DNA of 64,000 nucleotides, taken from the NCBI RefSeq assembly GCF_000424285.1, contig NZ_KE384158.1, forward strand, positions 1 to 64,000, in the 5' to 3' direction. How positions within the stretch are numbered: the stretch's first letter is position 1; every line of letters starts with the position of its first letter. Of this stretch, positions 17,104 to 26,007 are shown piece by piece. The stretch comes from Butyrivibrio sp. MB2005 (lineage in GTDB: Bacteria; Bacillota; Clostridia; Lachnospirales; Lachnospiraceae). Below the pieces are notes generated by a model. That model made no database searches. It worked only from the letters and a program-made list of their open reading frames with translations, and was not told the origin of the DNA. Made by a program: the position numbers and the translations under genes.

Positions 17104-18184
17104 TCAAATCTCCCATCCTGCGGCATCCGCATCTCTTATCTTCAGAAATATTCTCACCGGCTCTTATAAGATCGCCGGTTCTGTAACCATCTGCAAGAGT
17201 CTGTCTGACTGCTTCCTCAATTGCATCAGCTTCCTTCTGTAATCCGAAGCTGTATCTAAGCATCATAGCTGCAGAAAGTATTGTAGCTATAGGATTAGCA
17301 AGATCTTTTCCTGCAATGTCCGGGGCACTTCCATGGCTGGGCTCATAGAGTCCAAACTTAGTCTCATTGAGGGAACTACTGGGAAGCATTCCGATAGACC
17401 CTGTGATCATGCTGGCTTCATCAGATAAAATATCACCAAACATATTCTCAGTAAGTACCACGTCAAACTGTGAAGGATCCTTAACAAGCTGCATTGCTGC
17501 ATTGTCCACAAGCATGTGACTAAGCTCTACTTCAGGATAGTCCTTTGCTACCTCGTTAACTACTTTTCTCCAAAGTCTCGAAGAATCAAGTACGTTAGCC
17601 TTATCTACGCTTGTAACCTTCTTATTTCTAAGCATTGCGATATCAAAAGCCTTGATTGCTATTCTTCTGATCTCACTTTCCTTGTAAACAAGGGTATCGG
17701 TTGCAACAAGCTCTCCATCTACCTCAGTGGTATTTCTGTCACCAAAATAGAGTCCGCCTGTAAGCTCTCTCATAATTAAAAGATCGAACCCTTTCTCAGA
17801 TGTCTCATCCTTTAAAGGGCAAGCGTCCTTAAGCTGCTCATACAAGAAAGCAGGTCTTAAATTTGCAAATAAATTAAGGGATTTCCTTATTTTCAAAAGA
17901 CCGGCTTCCGGTCTGAGTGAAGGCTCAAGCTTATACCAGGGAGATGTAGAAGTATCTCCGCCGATAGAGCCCATAAGAACTGCATCAGAATTCCTGCAGG
18001 TTTCAATTGTCTCATCAGTAAGGGGCACACCATAAGCGTCAATGGAACAGCCACCCATGAGAACATCAGTGTAAACTATTTCATGTCCGTATTTCTTGCA
18101 GGTTATATCAAGTACCTTTTTTGCTTCAGCAACAATCTCCGGTCCGATTCCGTCACCGGGAATACAAGTTATATTAAGTCTCAT
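17084..18184 (-). CDS. leuB: 3-isopropylmalate dehydrogenase
   Basis: 366 aa starting [18 protein letters not shown], with GGGGAGG eight bases before the ATG. It oxidatively decarboxylates 3-isopropylmalate in leucine synthesis with [29 protein letters not shown] and the NAD-site region [18 protein letters not shown] are those of LeuB rather than isocitrate dehydrogenase. First gene of the leuB-GT-ilvD-ilvB-ldt run; leuA and leuCD are outside the window. Confidence 0.97.
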   Translation of the reverse strand: MRLNITCIPGDGIGPEIVAEAKKVLDITCKKYGHEIVYTDVLMGGCSIDAYGVPLTDETIETCRNSDAVLMGSIGGDTSTSPWYKLEPSLRPEAGLLKIRKSLNLFANLRPAFLYEQLKDACPLKDETSEKGFDLLIMRELTGGLYFGDRNTTEVDGELVATDTLVYKESEIRRIAIKAFDIAMLRNKKVTSVDKANVLDSSRLWRKVVNEVAKDYPEVELSHMLVDNAAMQLVKDPSQFDVVLTENMFGDILSDEASMITGSIGMLPSSSLNETKFGLYEPSHGSAPDIAGKDLANPIATILSAAMMLRYSFGLQKEADAIEEAVRQTLADGYRTGDLIRAGENISEDKRCGCRRMGDLIGERIK

Positions 18185-18240
18185 ACCATTTCCTCCCCAA
18201 AAATGATAATCAAAAGCCTATGTACCAAATACTTATGAAA

Positions 18241-18269
18241 AAGCCGGCAAAAATACATAATGCCGGCTT
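18241..18269 (-). terminator. Terminator after tgt-yajC
   Basis: AAGCCGGCA (18241-18249) and TGCCGGCTT (18261-18269) form a perfect 9-bp stem; TTTTTCAT follows on the minus strand. Confidence 0.8.
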
Positions 18270-18313
18270 ATATACTTTATAATACGAATCCGTATCAGAT
18301 TCTCTTTACAAAA

Positions 18314-18673
18314 TTACTTCTTTTCATCCTTAGAAGCGCTTGCAACTGCGTCCTCAGGCTTCTCAACCTCAACGATTGCTTCCTTAACCATAGGGATACG
18401 GCAGTTCTTGTTGTTACCAAACTCAACGATAACAGTTGATGACTCTTCATCGATATCGATAACTGTTCCGATGAAGCCGCCTGTTGTTCTAACGCTGTCA
18501 CCAACAGCAAGCTGTGAAAGAAGCTGTGCCTTCTGCTTCTGTTCCTTACGCTGAGGACGAAGCATGATGAAATAAAGTGCTGCGAAAATAGCTACGTAAA
18601 CAAGTATAATGATAAGTCCGCTACCACCTGTAGCAGCCTGAGCATCCAGTAGCATTAAATTATTAAAGTTCAT
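18314..18673 (-). CDS. yajC: Preprotein translocase subunit YajC
   Basis: 119 aa. A short polar start, one membrane helix (LIIILVYVAIFAALYFIMLR), then RPQRKEQKQ and the small beta domain (AVGDSVRTTGGFIGTV) make this YajC. It associates with SecDF-YidC at the membrane. The tail is acidic and Lys-rich. It follows tgt, the common tgt-yajC pair of bacteria; secDF is not here. Confidence 0.95.
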   Translation of the reverse strand: MNFNNLMLLDAQAATGGSGLIIILVYVAIFAALYFIMLRPQRKEQKQKAQLLSQLAVGDSVRTTGGFIGTVIDIDEESSTVIVEFGNNKNCRIPMVKEAIVEVEKPEDAVASASKDEKK

Positions 18674-18752
18674 ATAATCCTCCCAATTCCATTTAGTAAT
18701 ATTTTGAACATATTTAGTATCTTACAATTAATGAAGACTTAAAACAAGAGTT

Positions 18753-19934
18753 TTAACCCTTTTTCCATCCTTTGGCTATATCGTAGCGCTCGCCTGTGAT
18801 CTCACTGTCATATTCCATGAAGCCGTCAAGCATCTCCTTTTTAAAGGATGCATATCTGCCATCTTCCAGTGCTTTTCTGATATCAGCCATAAGATGATTA
18901 TAGAAATAAAGATTGTGCAAAACGCAAAGTCTCATACCAAGCATCTCGTTGGATTTAAGAAGATGTCTGATGTAAGCCCTCGAATATCTTCTGCAGGCAG
19001 GACATCCGCAGCCTTCCTCGATCGGTCTGTCATCAAGCTCATATTTAGCATTTAAAATATTAAGGTGTCCCTTCTTAGTGTAAAGGTGTCCATGTCTTCC
19101 GTTTCTACTGGGATATACGCAGTCAAAGAAGTCTATTCCCCTGTCAACAGCTTCGAGAATATTGGCAGGTGTTCCAACTCCCATAAGATATGTAGGCTTT
19201 GCCTCAGGCAAATAAGGAACAACCGTATCGAGCACATGATACATCTCTTCGTGAGTCTCACCAACAGCAAGACCGCCTACGGCATAACCGTCAAGATCCA
19301 TCTCTGAAATTCTCTTGGCATGTTCAATTCTGATATCATCAAAGATCGCACCCTGATTTATTCCAAAGAGCATTTGATTTTTGTTGATGGTATCAGGAAG
19401 GGAATTAAGTCTGTCCATCTCCTTTTTGCATCGCTCAAGCCATCTTGTGGTTCTGTCAACGGACATTTGCACATATTCATGATCAGCTCTTGCAGAAGGA
19501 CATTCATCAAATGCCATTGCTATTGTAGATGCGATATGAGACTGAATCCTCATGCTCTCCTCAGGTCCCATAAAAAGCTTGTGCCCGTCAATATGGGATC
19601 TGAAATACACGCCTTCTTCCTTGATTTTACGGTTTTCAGATAATGAAAATACCTGGAATCCGCCGGAATCCGTAAGGATCGGAACCTTACAATCCATGAA
19701 CTTGTGGAGTCCGCCCATCTTGTAAATAACATCATCTCCGGGACGAAGATGCAGATGATAGGTATTTGATAAAACAACCTGTGTGCCTATCTGTTCAAGA
19801 TCCTCAGTGGATACTCCGCCTTTAATTGCAGCAACTGTTGCTACATTCATAAATACAGGGGTCTGAATCACGCCATGAACGGTGTGGAATTCGCCCCTCT
19901 TTGCTCTTCCTTCTTTTTTAATAAGTTTGTACAT
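18753..19934 (-). CDS. tgt: tRNA-guanine transglycosylase
   Basis: 393 aa. It replaces guanine 34 of GUN-anticodon tRNAs with a queuosine precursor. The nucleophile region is TDSGGFQVFSLS, the second catalytic aspartate is in FDCVYPSRNGRHG, and the zinc ligands are in GCGCPACRRYSRAYIRHL with a later His in LHNLYFYNHL. Slightly longer than the 370-380 aa norm because of a C-terminal tail. Upstream of yajC on the same strand. Confidence 0.97.
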   Translation of the reverse strand: MYKLIKKEGRAKRGEFHTVHGVIQTPVFMNVATVAAIKGGVSTEDLEQIGTQVVLSNTYHLHLRPGDDVIYKMGGLHKFMDCKVPILTDSGGFQVFSLSENRKIKEEGVYFRSHIDGHKLFMGPEESMRIQSHIASTIAMAFDECPSARADHEYVQMSVDRTTRWLERCKKEMDRLNSLPDTINKNQMLFGINQGAIFDDIRIEHAKRISEMDLDGYAVGGLAVGETHEEMYHVLDTVVPYLPEAKPTYLMGVGTPANILEAVDRGIDFFDCVYPSRNGRHGHLYTKKGHLNILNAKYELDDRPIEEGCGCPACRRYSRAYIRHLLKSNEMLGMRLCVLHNLYFYNHLMADIRKALEDGRYASFKKEMLDGFMEYDSEITGERYDIAKGWKKG

Positions 19935-19972
19935 AGTTCCTCACATTCAAATGCATTTTTAGCAAGATAAAA

Positions 19973-19993
19973 GGCTGCCGAAAAAAGGCAGCC
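19973..19993 (-). terminator. Terminator after the VanY-type gene
   Basis: GGCTGCC (19973-19979) and GGCAGCC (19987-19993) with a TTTTTTC loop; TTTTATC follows on the minus strand. Confidence 0.7.
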
Positions 19994-20001
19994 CCATAAC
20001 T

Positions 20002-21093
20002 TTAGTCATACAAGTAATTATCCCAAAATTCCTCAAGACAGAGATTCTCATCATGCATTATAGTCGCAGCAGCAGTTCCCACATATCTGAAATGCCACGG
20101 CTCATACTCGATACTTGTGATATTCTCCTTGCCCTGAAGATATCTTACTACAAAACCGTATTTATAGCTATTATTTGCAAGCCATTGTCCCTCAGGTGTA
20201 TCACCAAAGCCCTCATCAAGCTCGTAATAATCACCTGTAACGATATCAAAAGCAAGACCTATCTGATGTTCTGATGAACCGGGTACTGTAACTGCCTGAG
20301 ATGACATATTGTAGGCATCCATATAGGAAAGTCCGGCTTTCATGTAGTAATTGATCTTCCTGTCAAACAGTCCTTCCTGTCTCTCACTGTCACGATAAGG
20401 TGAACAGATAACAAGTCTGATTCCGTCATCAGAAGCAGCCTTGAGCATAGCCTTCAAAGGAGCTATAACTCTCTCATCACATTTCATCGTAGAATTGATA
20501 TCCCCAAGAGGGAATGTGTAATCCTCAGGAATCGGATGCTGCTTATTTACCAAAATAAGCTTCCAGTCATCTGCACTGAATTCATTGTCCTCAGAATCAT
20601 CGATCTCCTCGATGTTCTCTTCCTCGATATCATCAAAATCAATATCTTCGGAACTAATCTGTGCATCTGTAGCCTCTTCATACTCAGAAGCCACTGCGTC
20701 AGGGCTTGTCATAATAGAAGGATCAACCTCCACAAGCTCTGCCAACTCCGCATCAGATTCTCCCTCGCTCACAGCAAGTGTATCAGATGTGTAATAATTC
20801 TCGCTTTCATTTTCTGTTTCATTAAAATCCGAAACAAAGCTTATATTCAAAGCTATCGCTTCAGGATAAGTAAAACTACTGCTTGCCACAAAGAAAAACA
20901 AAACGCTGGCAAGACAGCTGAATCTTTTTGCATTATGCGCAAAGTAAAGTCCCAGATCATAAACTGTCAGGACAACCATTGCATAAGCCATGCCGATGAA
21001 CTTTAATCTCTTATGCTTAATGCTAAAAGAACGGACCCTGTCTATGACCTTATCCCGAAAGGTCGGTCCCATCTGTAAGTTTCTAGCTCGCAC
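20002..21093 (-). CDS. VanY-type D-Ala-D-Ala carboxypeptidase, membrane anchored
   Basis: 363 aa from a GTG at 21093 (GAGG eight bases upstream); the frame extends to an ATG at 21123 without a good site. After a basic N-terminus come one or two hydrophobic segments (FIGMAYAMVVLTVYDLGLYF; FSCLASVLFFFVASSSFTY). A long Asp/Glu/Ser-rich linker follows, then the VanY domain: SSEHQIGLAFDIV supplies the zinc His and Asp, and YEPWHFRYVG the catalytic Glu and second His. It trims the terminal D-Ala of peptidoglycan stem peptides. The acidic linker may span the wall. It is monocistronic, with divergent aroC upstream. Confidence 0.9.
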   Translation of the reverse strand: MRARNLQMGPTFRDKVIDRVRSFSIKHKRLKFIGMAYAMVVLTVYDLGLYFAHNAKRFSCLASVLFFFVASSSFTYPEAIALNISFVSDFNETENESENYYTSDTLAVSEGESDAELAELVEVDPSIMTSPDAVASEYEEATDAQISSEDIDFDDIEEENIEEIDDSEDNEFSADDWKLILVNKQHPIPEDYTFPLGDINSTMKCDERVIAPLKAMLKAASDDGIRLVICSPYRDSERQEGLFDRKINYYMKAGLSYMDAYNMSSQAVTVPGSSEHQIGLAFDIVTGDYYELDEGFGDTPEGQWLANNSYKYGFVVRYLQGKENITSIEYEPWHFRYVGTAAATIMHDENLCLEEFWDNYLYD

Positions 21094-21296
21094 CTCTTTA
21101 ACCTCATAGAAAATAATATACATAGTTATTATAACTCGTTGAAATAAAATAACAACAAAAAAATTAAGAAATAATTAAGAAATGATTGCAGCGAAATTAT
21201 ATTTATTCATTTTTGTCATATTTTTAGCCTTTTGTTGTAAACATAGATGAATTATGTAAAAATATAAAGAAAAATTTTATTTGACAGGAGCAGATA

Positions 21297-22397
21297 ATGG
21301 CAGGATCAAGCTTTGGTAAAAACATTACAGTAACTACTTTTGGTGAATCTCATGGTGTCGCTCTGGGAGCTATTCTTGACGGATTTCCTGCAGGCGTCGA
21401 GATAAGCACAGATGATATTCAAAAGCTTTTAGACAGAAGAAAACCCGGCACATCTTCTGTTACAACTCCCAGAAAAGAAAACGATGAGGTTGAGATTTTA
21501 TCAGGAATTTTTGAGGGTAAGACAACAGGAACTCCTATCGCCATGGTTGTAAGAAATACCTCACAGAGATCATCTGACTACAGTGAGATAGCTTCCTATT
21601 ACAGACCGGGACATGCAGATTACTGCTTTGATCAGAAATACGGCTTTAGAGATTACAGAGGCGGCGGAAGATCTTCAGGCAGAGAGACAATCGGGCGCGT
21701 TGCTGCCGGTGCCATCTGCGAGAAACTCCTCTCTCAAATGGGCATAACCGTAATGGCGTATACAAAATCAATCGGTGATGTGGAGATAAATCCTGCGAAA
21801 TTCAGCGAGGAACAGATTTATAAATCAGTTACTGCAATGCCTGATGCCGATGCTGATGTGGCTGCAGTTAAGCTCATTGAGAAATGCAGAGAAGAAGGCG
21901 ACTCTATAGGCGGTGTTATTGAGATTCTTATTAAGGGAATGCCTGCCGGAATCGGCGAACCTGTATTTGATAAGCTTGATGCCCTTCTCTCCCACGCACT
22001 TATGAGCATTGGTGCATTCAAAGCTGTGGAAATAGGTGATGGCACACTGGTATCAAAGTTAAAAGGTTCTGAGAATAACGATGCTTTTTGTATTAACGGC
22101 TCAGATATAGGCAAAAGCACAAATCACAGTGGCGGAATCCTTGGCGGAATGAGTGATGGCAGCGACATCATTATCAGAGCCCATGTAAAACCCACTCCCA
22201 GCATTTCAAGGGATCAGAAAACCGTGAATAACTCAGGTTCTGAGATTGATATCAATATAAAAGGCCGCCATGATCCTGTAGTGGTTCCAAGGGCGGTTGT
22301 CGTGGCAGAGTCAATGTGTGCTATTACAATACTCGATCTTCTCATAGAGAATATGCATTCAAAAGCAGACTCAATTATAAATTTTTACAAAAGCTGA
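21297..22397 (+). CDS. aroC: Chorismate synthase
   Basis: 366 aa, with CAGGAG nine bases before the ATG. It converts 5-enolpyruvylshikimate 3-phosphate to chorismate using reduced FMN. FGESHGVALGAILDG, RRKPGTSSVTTPRKE and the YRGGGRSSGRETIGRVAAGA signature are clear. One of only three plus-strand genes; no other aro gene is adjacent. It is followed by a strong terminator. Confidence 0.97.
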   Translation: MAGSSFGKNITVTTFGESHGVALGAILDGFPAGVEISTDDIQKLLDRRKPGTSSVTTPRKENDEVEILSGIFEGKTTGTPIAMVVRNTSQRSSDYSEIASYYRPGHADYCFDQKYGFRDYRGGGRSSGRETIGRVAAGAICEKLLSQMGITVMAYTKSIGDVEINPAKFSEEQIYKSVTAMPDADADVAAVKLIEKCREEGDSIGGVIEILIKGMPAGIGEPVFDKLDALLSHALMSIGAFKAVEIGDGTLVSKLKGSENNDAFCINGSDIGKSTNHSGGILGGMSDGSDIIIRAHVKPTPSISRDQKTVNNSGSEIDINIKGRHDPVVVPRAVVVAESMCAITILDLLIENMHSKADSIINFYKS

Positions 22398-22426
22398 TTT
22401 GATTCATTAAATAAGTATAAAAAAAT

Positions 22427-22461
22427 GAGGTCATCCTTTAGATTTGCTAAAGAATGACCTC
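22427..22461. terminator. Bidirectional terminator between aroC and the lactonase gene
   Basis: GAGGTCATCCTTTAG (22427-22441) and CTAAAGAATGACCTC (22447-22461) form a long stem with one mismatch. T-runs flank it in both directions, so it can stop both converging transcripts. Confidence 0.85.
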
Positions 22462-22482
22462 TTTATTTTCTTTTAATAATCT

Positions 22483-23550
22483 TTAAAGCTTGTGGAATAC
22501 AATACAGTTAGGTCTGTCTACTAAGAGCTCAGGACCGTTCATTACAAGAGTGTTCTTGTCAAAGTCAACCTTGAAGAAGGTCATTGTATTGGATTCCTGA
22601 TTAAGCGATACAAGATGTCTGTTATCAGGGAAAAGGCTCACATCCTTAGGATATGCTCCTGAAACAGGAAGCTCGATCTTCTTGGTAAGAAGTCCTGTTT
22701 CCTTATCTACACTGTAGATAATTGCATTGTTCTCTCCGGCGACAGAGCTTACAAGATAATTGTAATCATCAGAGAACTTAAGCGCACTGCTGGCAACACC
22801 GATAGTATCCTGCTCTTCAGAATTCTGTACGGACTGAAGCTCTTCAAATGAAGGTAATCCGTTCTGTTCTTTATATGAATAAATATTTATACTGCACTGC
22901 TGCTCGAAAACAACATACAGGAATCTGCCATCCTTAGAGAACTGCATGTGTCTGGGTGAAGACTCCTGATCGCAGTGGATGACATCGATATCAGATATCT
23001 TACCGTTCTCTGTATCAAATCTGTAAACATTTACTCTGTCCATTCCAAGGTCAGCAGCAAGAAGATATTTATTATCCTTTGTTACTTTAAGACACTGAAC
23101 ATGAGGGGTATGATTCCTTCCTGCGATTGTTCCAAGACCTTTATGGAATTTCTCATCTGTAATCTCACCGATACTTCCGTCATCATTGAGTCTTAAGATT
23201 GTTACTTTACCATCATGATAACCTGCGCAAACCAGGAATTTATCATTCTGATCCATGTTAATATAGCAGCCACGCATACCATTAATGGATGCCTTGTTAA
23301 GAATAGTAAGGCTGCCGTCTGCTTCAATGTGATATGCTTCAACACCTGCATCCGTGATGGAATACAAAGTCTTGCGATCATGAGAAAGGGCAATATAAGA
23401 AGAATTGGTAATATTAACCTTCTCTTTTTCGGTCATTCGACCTTTTTCCAAATCCACGTCATAAATACGGATTCCATAGCTGTCCTTGGATCCTGACGTA
23501 TAGCTGGCAACATATGCAACATATGAATCTTTTTTAGTACTTTTTGCCAT
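22483..23550 (-). CDS. Lactonase family seven-bladed beta-propeller (6-phosphogluconolactonase-like)
   Basis: 355 aa from ATG 23550 (GAGGTGA before it). Family features are ASYTSGSKDSYGIRIYDVD at the start, GRNHTPHVQCLKVTKDNKY, SSPRHMQFSKDGRFLYVVFE and a closing RPNCIVFHKL: the PF10282 repeat of Pgl/YbhE. The enzyme would hydrolyse 6-phosphogluconolactone, but many members have other or unknown lactone substrates, and no zwf or gnd is nearby. Last gene of the long operon-like run, 96 bases behind the aldolase gene. Confidence 0.88.
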   Translation of the reverse strand: MAKSTKKDSYVAYVASYTSGSKDSYGIRIYDVDLEKGRMTEKEKVNITNSSYIALSHDRKTLYSITDAGVEAYHIEADGSLTILNKASINGMRGCYINMDQNDKFLVCAGYHDGKVTILRLNDDGSIGEITDEKFHKGLGTIAGRNHTPHVQCLKVTKDNKYLLAADLGMDRVNVYRFDTENGKISDIDVIHCDQESSPRHMQFSKDGRFLYVVFEQQCSINIYSYKEQNGLPSFEELQSVQNSEEQDTIGVASSALKFSDDYNYLVSSVAGENNAIIYSVDKETGLLTKKIELPVSGAYPKDVSLFPDNRHLVSLNQESNTMTFFKVDFDKNTLVMNGPELLVDRPNCIVFHKL

Positions 23551-23646
23551 ATATCTCACCTCATAGGTTAAAATTTATAACAATATTCTAGCATATATCT
23601 GATTTTCATAAAATAGAATTGTATATTAAATTCTACAATTTCTCGC

Positions 23647-24729
23647 TTATTTTTCTATATTTGCAAGCATACTGTAATTTTTTCTGTAATTACTATTCAT
23701 CTTTGCACAGTCAAAATAAGAAAGGAATCTTCCTACGCCAAATCTTGTAACGGCAACATGGGCGATACAGCCCTTATCAAGTACTATCGCGCAGGCTCTT
23801 GCCTCATCTTCATTAGCGCCAAGACAGTATGCACCGTCATTATATCCAAAGACCACATTTACCTTTTTCTTGATCTGGAGCTTCTGTGAAGGTGATGTGG
23901 GAATTCTGACGCCCGTTCCGATTATCTGTGCAAAATCATCCAATAGCGGCTTCATATGATTGGCTCTTCTTGAAAGAGTCATCACAGCCTCCGACTTATT
24001 ATGGAAAATGTAGTGTATATCAGGCCTCTTTGCGTAAATAGCCTTGTGAATGATCTTTACTCTCTCTGGAGTATCCTTATCAATATATTTAATTTCGCCG
24101 TCTTCAATATAGCTGCTGTAGCCATCCTCAATTCCAAATTCGATCTCTGTTCTGCAAATATTGAAAATGTAATTCTTAGAAGCCTTCTCTAATTTAAAAG
24201 CTTCATTTATGGCATCATCCGGAGTCCTTCCAAAACTCAGAGCTCCGTGGTTTGACATTATAAGGCTCTTAGCATCTGTATTTTTTTGGATAGCTGTGTA
24301 TACATTGTCTGCAAGCTTCTTTGTACCCGGAAGTGCATAATCAGCAACAGGGAAAATTATCTTTTTCTCCTTATGTTCAGCCTTCAGCTTACTTTTTCCA
24401 AGTGCCCCCACGCAGGTTGCATAGGTCTGATGTGTATGAATGATAAATTCCGCATCAGTTCTTGCTTTATAAACAGCTGAATGTACCATGTACTCACTTG
24501 ATGGCTTGTACTCTCCTTCAAAGCTTCCATCTTTAATACTAACTATTGGAAGCATTTCCGGAGTAAGATTTTCATATTTGATTCCGCTGGGCGTAATAAG
24601 ATAATGGTCATCATCGATCCTTGCACTTATATTGCCCCAGGTTCTTACTATGAGCTTTTGCTCTAAAAGTGTAAGGGCCACATCGATGATGTCCTCATGA
24701 AGCTTACTTATTTCCTCTTTTGTTTTCAT
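23647..24729 (-). CDS. Class II aldolase/adducin family protein with a degenerate second domain
   Basis: 360 aa, versus about 210 for a single domain. Residues 1-205 are a full domain: the phosphate-binding NISARIDDDHYLITPSG, the zinc HTH in FIIHTHQTYATCVGAL and a third zinc His in MSNHGALSFG. Residues about 220-345 repeat the fold (HYIFHNKSEAVMTLSRR, PLLDDFAQIIGTGVRI, GYNDGAYCLGANEDEA) but lack the zinc histidines. So one active and one non-catalytic half is the likely state. Substrate unknown; fuculose- or methylthioribulose-phosphate type chemistry is possible. It starts six bases behind proA. Confidence 0.87.
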   Translation of the reverse strand: MKTKEEISKLHEDIIDVALTLLEQKLIVRTWGNISARIDDDHYLITPSGIKYENLTPEMLPIVSIKDGSFEGEYKPSSEYMVHSAVYKARTDAEFIIHTHQTYATCVGALGKSKLKAEHKEKKIIFPVADYALPGTKKLADNVYTAIQKNTDAKSLIMSNHGALSFGRTPDDAINEAFKLEKASKNYIFNICRTEIEFGIEDGYSSYIEDGEIKYIDKDTPERVKIIHKAIYAKRPDIHYIFHNKSEAVMTLSRRANHMKPLLDDFAQIIGTGVRIPTSPSQKLQIKKKVNVVFGYNDGAYCLGANEDEARACAIVLDKGCIAHVAVTRFGVGRFLSYFDCAKMNSNYRKNYSMLANIEK

Positions 24730-24735
24730 TTACGA

Positions 24736-26007
24736 TTATGGTCTTATCTGACCGTCTCCTATAATTTCATATTTGTAAGATGTGAGCTCCCTAAGGCCCA
24801 TAGGTCCTCTTGCATGGAGCTTCTGAGTGCTGATTCCTATTTCAGCCCCAAAGCCAAACTGGAAGCCGTCGGTGAATCTGGTGGATACGTTCACATAAAC
24901 GCAGGCAGCATCAACACCTTTAAGGAATTTATCAGCATTTTCCTTATTCTCTGTGATTATGCTCTCAGAGTGGCCGGTATTATATCTGTTAATGTGAGCA
25001 ATTGCTTCATCAACGCTCTTAACAGTTTTTACAGATAAAATATAATCAAGATACTCCGTACCAAAATCAGCCTCTGTTGCCTTCTCGGCACCTGGAAGAA
25101 GGATTATGGATGACTCATCCGCTCTAAGCTCAACCTTATTCTCCTTCATAGCTTCGCTAAGTCTTGGCAGGAATTTATCCTTTATATTTTCATGAACAAC
25201 CAGTGACTCTGCAGCATTGCAGACACCTATTCTCTGAGTCTTGGCATTAATTATGATGGGAATAGCCTTATCGATATCTGCATACTCATCGATGTAAATA
25301 TGGCAGTTACCGCTTCCTGTCTCAATTACAGGGATCTTGCTATTCTCACATACCATTCTGATAAGTCCTGCGCCGCCTCTGGGGATAATAACGTCAATAT
25401 ATTCCCTCATGGTCAAAAGCTCATTAACAGCGCTTCTGTCTGTAAAAGGAAGGAGCTGCACAAAATCAGGATTAAAGCCGCTTCTGTCTATTACTCTTCT
25501 AATTACCTCAGTAATTGCCTTATTTGAATTTATGGCATCGGAACCGCCCTTTAATATAACAACATTGCCCGCCTTGAAGGTAAGTGCAAAGGCATCTGCC
25601 GTAACATTAGGTCTTGATTCATAGATTATGCCGATAACACCAAGGGGCACGCTGACCTTTTTGATATTAAGGCCGTTTTCCAGTGTCCACTCAGAGAGCT
25701 TCTCTCCTATAGGATCGGGAAGCTCAGCTACCTGCTTAAGGCCCTCCGCCATGTCCTTTATCCTGGCTTCATTCAGCATAAGTCTGTCAAGAAGACCTTC
25801 ATGCATGTTGTTATTTCTGCCATTTTCCGTATCGATATTGTTCGCAGCTATTATCTCTTCTGAAGAAGCTACAAGCTCGTCAGCCACATCGCACAGGACC
25901 TTATTCTTCTGTTCTGTAGATAGCTTTATAAGCTCATATTTGGCATCGAAAGCTCTCTTTCCGATAGTTTTTATCTCTGTCTTGATTTCTGAAGCATTTT
26001 CACTCAT
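24736..26007 (-). CDS. proA: Gamma-glutamyl phosphate reductase
   Basis: 423 aa from the ATG at 26007, which overlaps the stop of the upstream gene; GGGGA lies eight bases before it. Reduces glutamyl-5-phosphate to the semialdehyde with NADPH for proline. YESRPNVTADAFAL and the catalytic Cys in TQRIGVCNAAESLVVH are present; the C-terminal HARGPMGLRELTSYKY is typical. proB is about 20 kb away in another unit (45775-46590), whereas proBA is usually an operon. Confidence 0.97.
   Translation of the reverse strand: MSENASEIKTEIKTIGKRAFDAKYELIKLSTEQKNKVLCDVADELVASSEEIIAANNIDTENGRNNNMHEGLLDRLMLNEARIKDMAEGLKQVAELPDPIGEKLSEWTLENGLNIKKVSVPLGVIGIIYESRPNVTADAFALTFKAGNVVILKGGSDAINSNKAITEVIRRVIDRSGFNPDFVQLLPFTDRSAVNELLTMREYIDVIIPRGGAGLIRMVCENSKIPVIETGSGNCHIYIDEYADIDKAIPIIINAKTQRIGVCNAAESLVVHENIKDKFLPRLSEAMKENKVELRADESSIILLPGAEKATEADFGTEYLDYILSVKTVKSVDEAIAHINRYNTGHSESIITENKENADKFLKGVDAACVYVNVSTRFTDGFQFGFGAEIGISTQKLHARGPMGLRELTSYKYEIIGDGQIRP

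Noticed and set aside
18185-18313. T-box or leucine attenuator before leuB
   Set aside because: Only about 55 bases lie between the yajC terminator and the leuB start; no T-box or leader peptide fits there.
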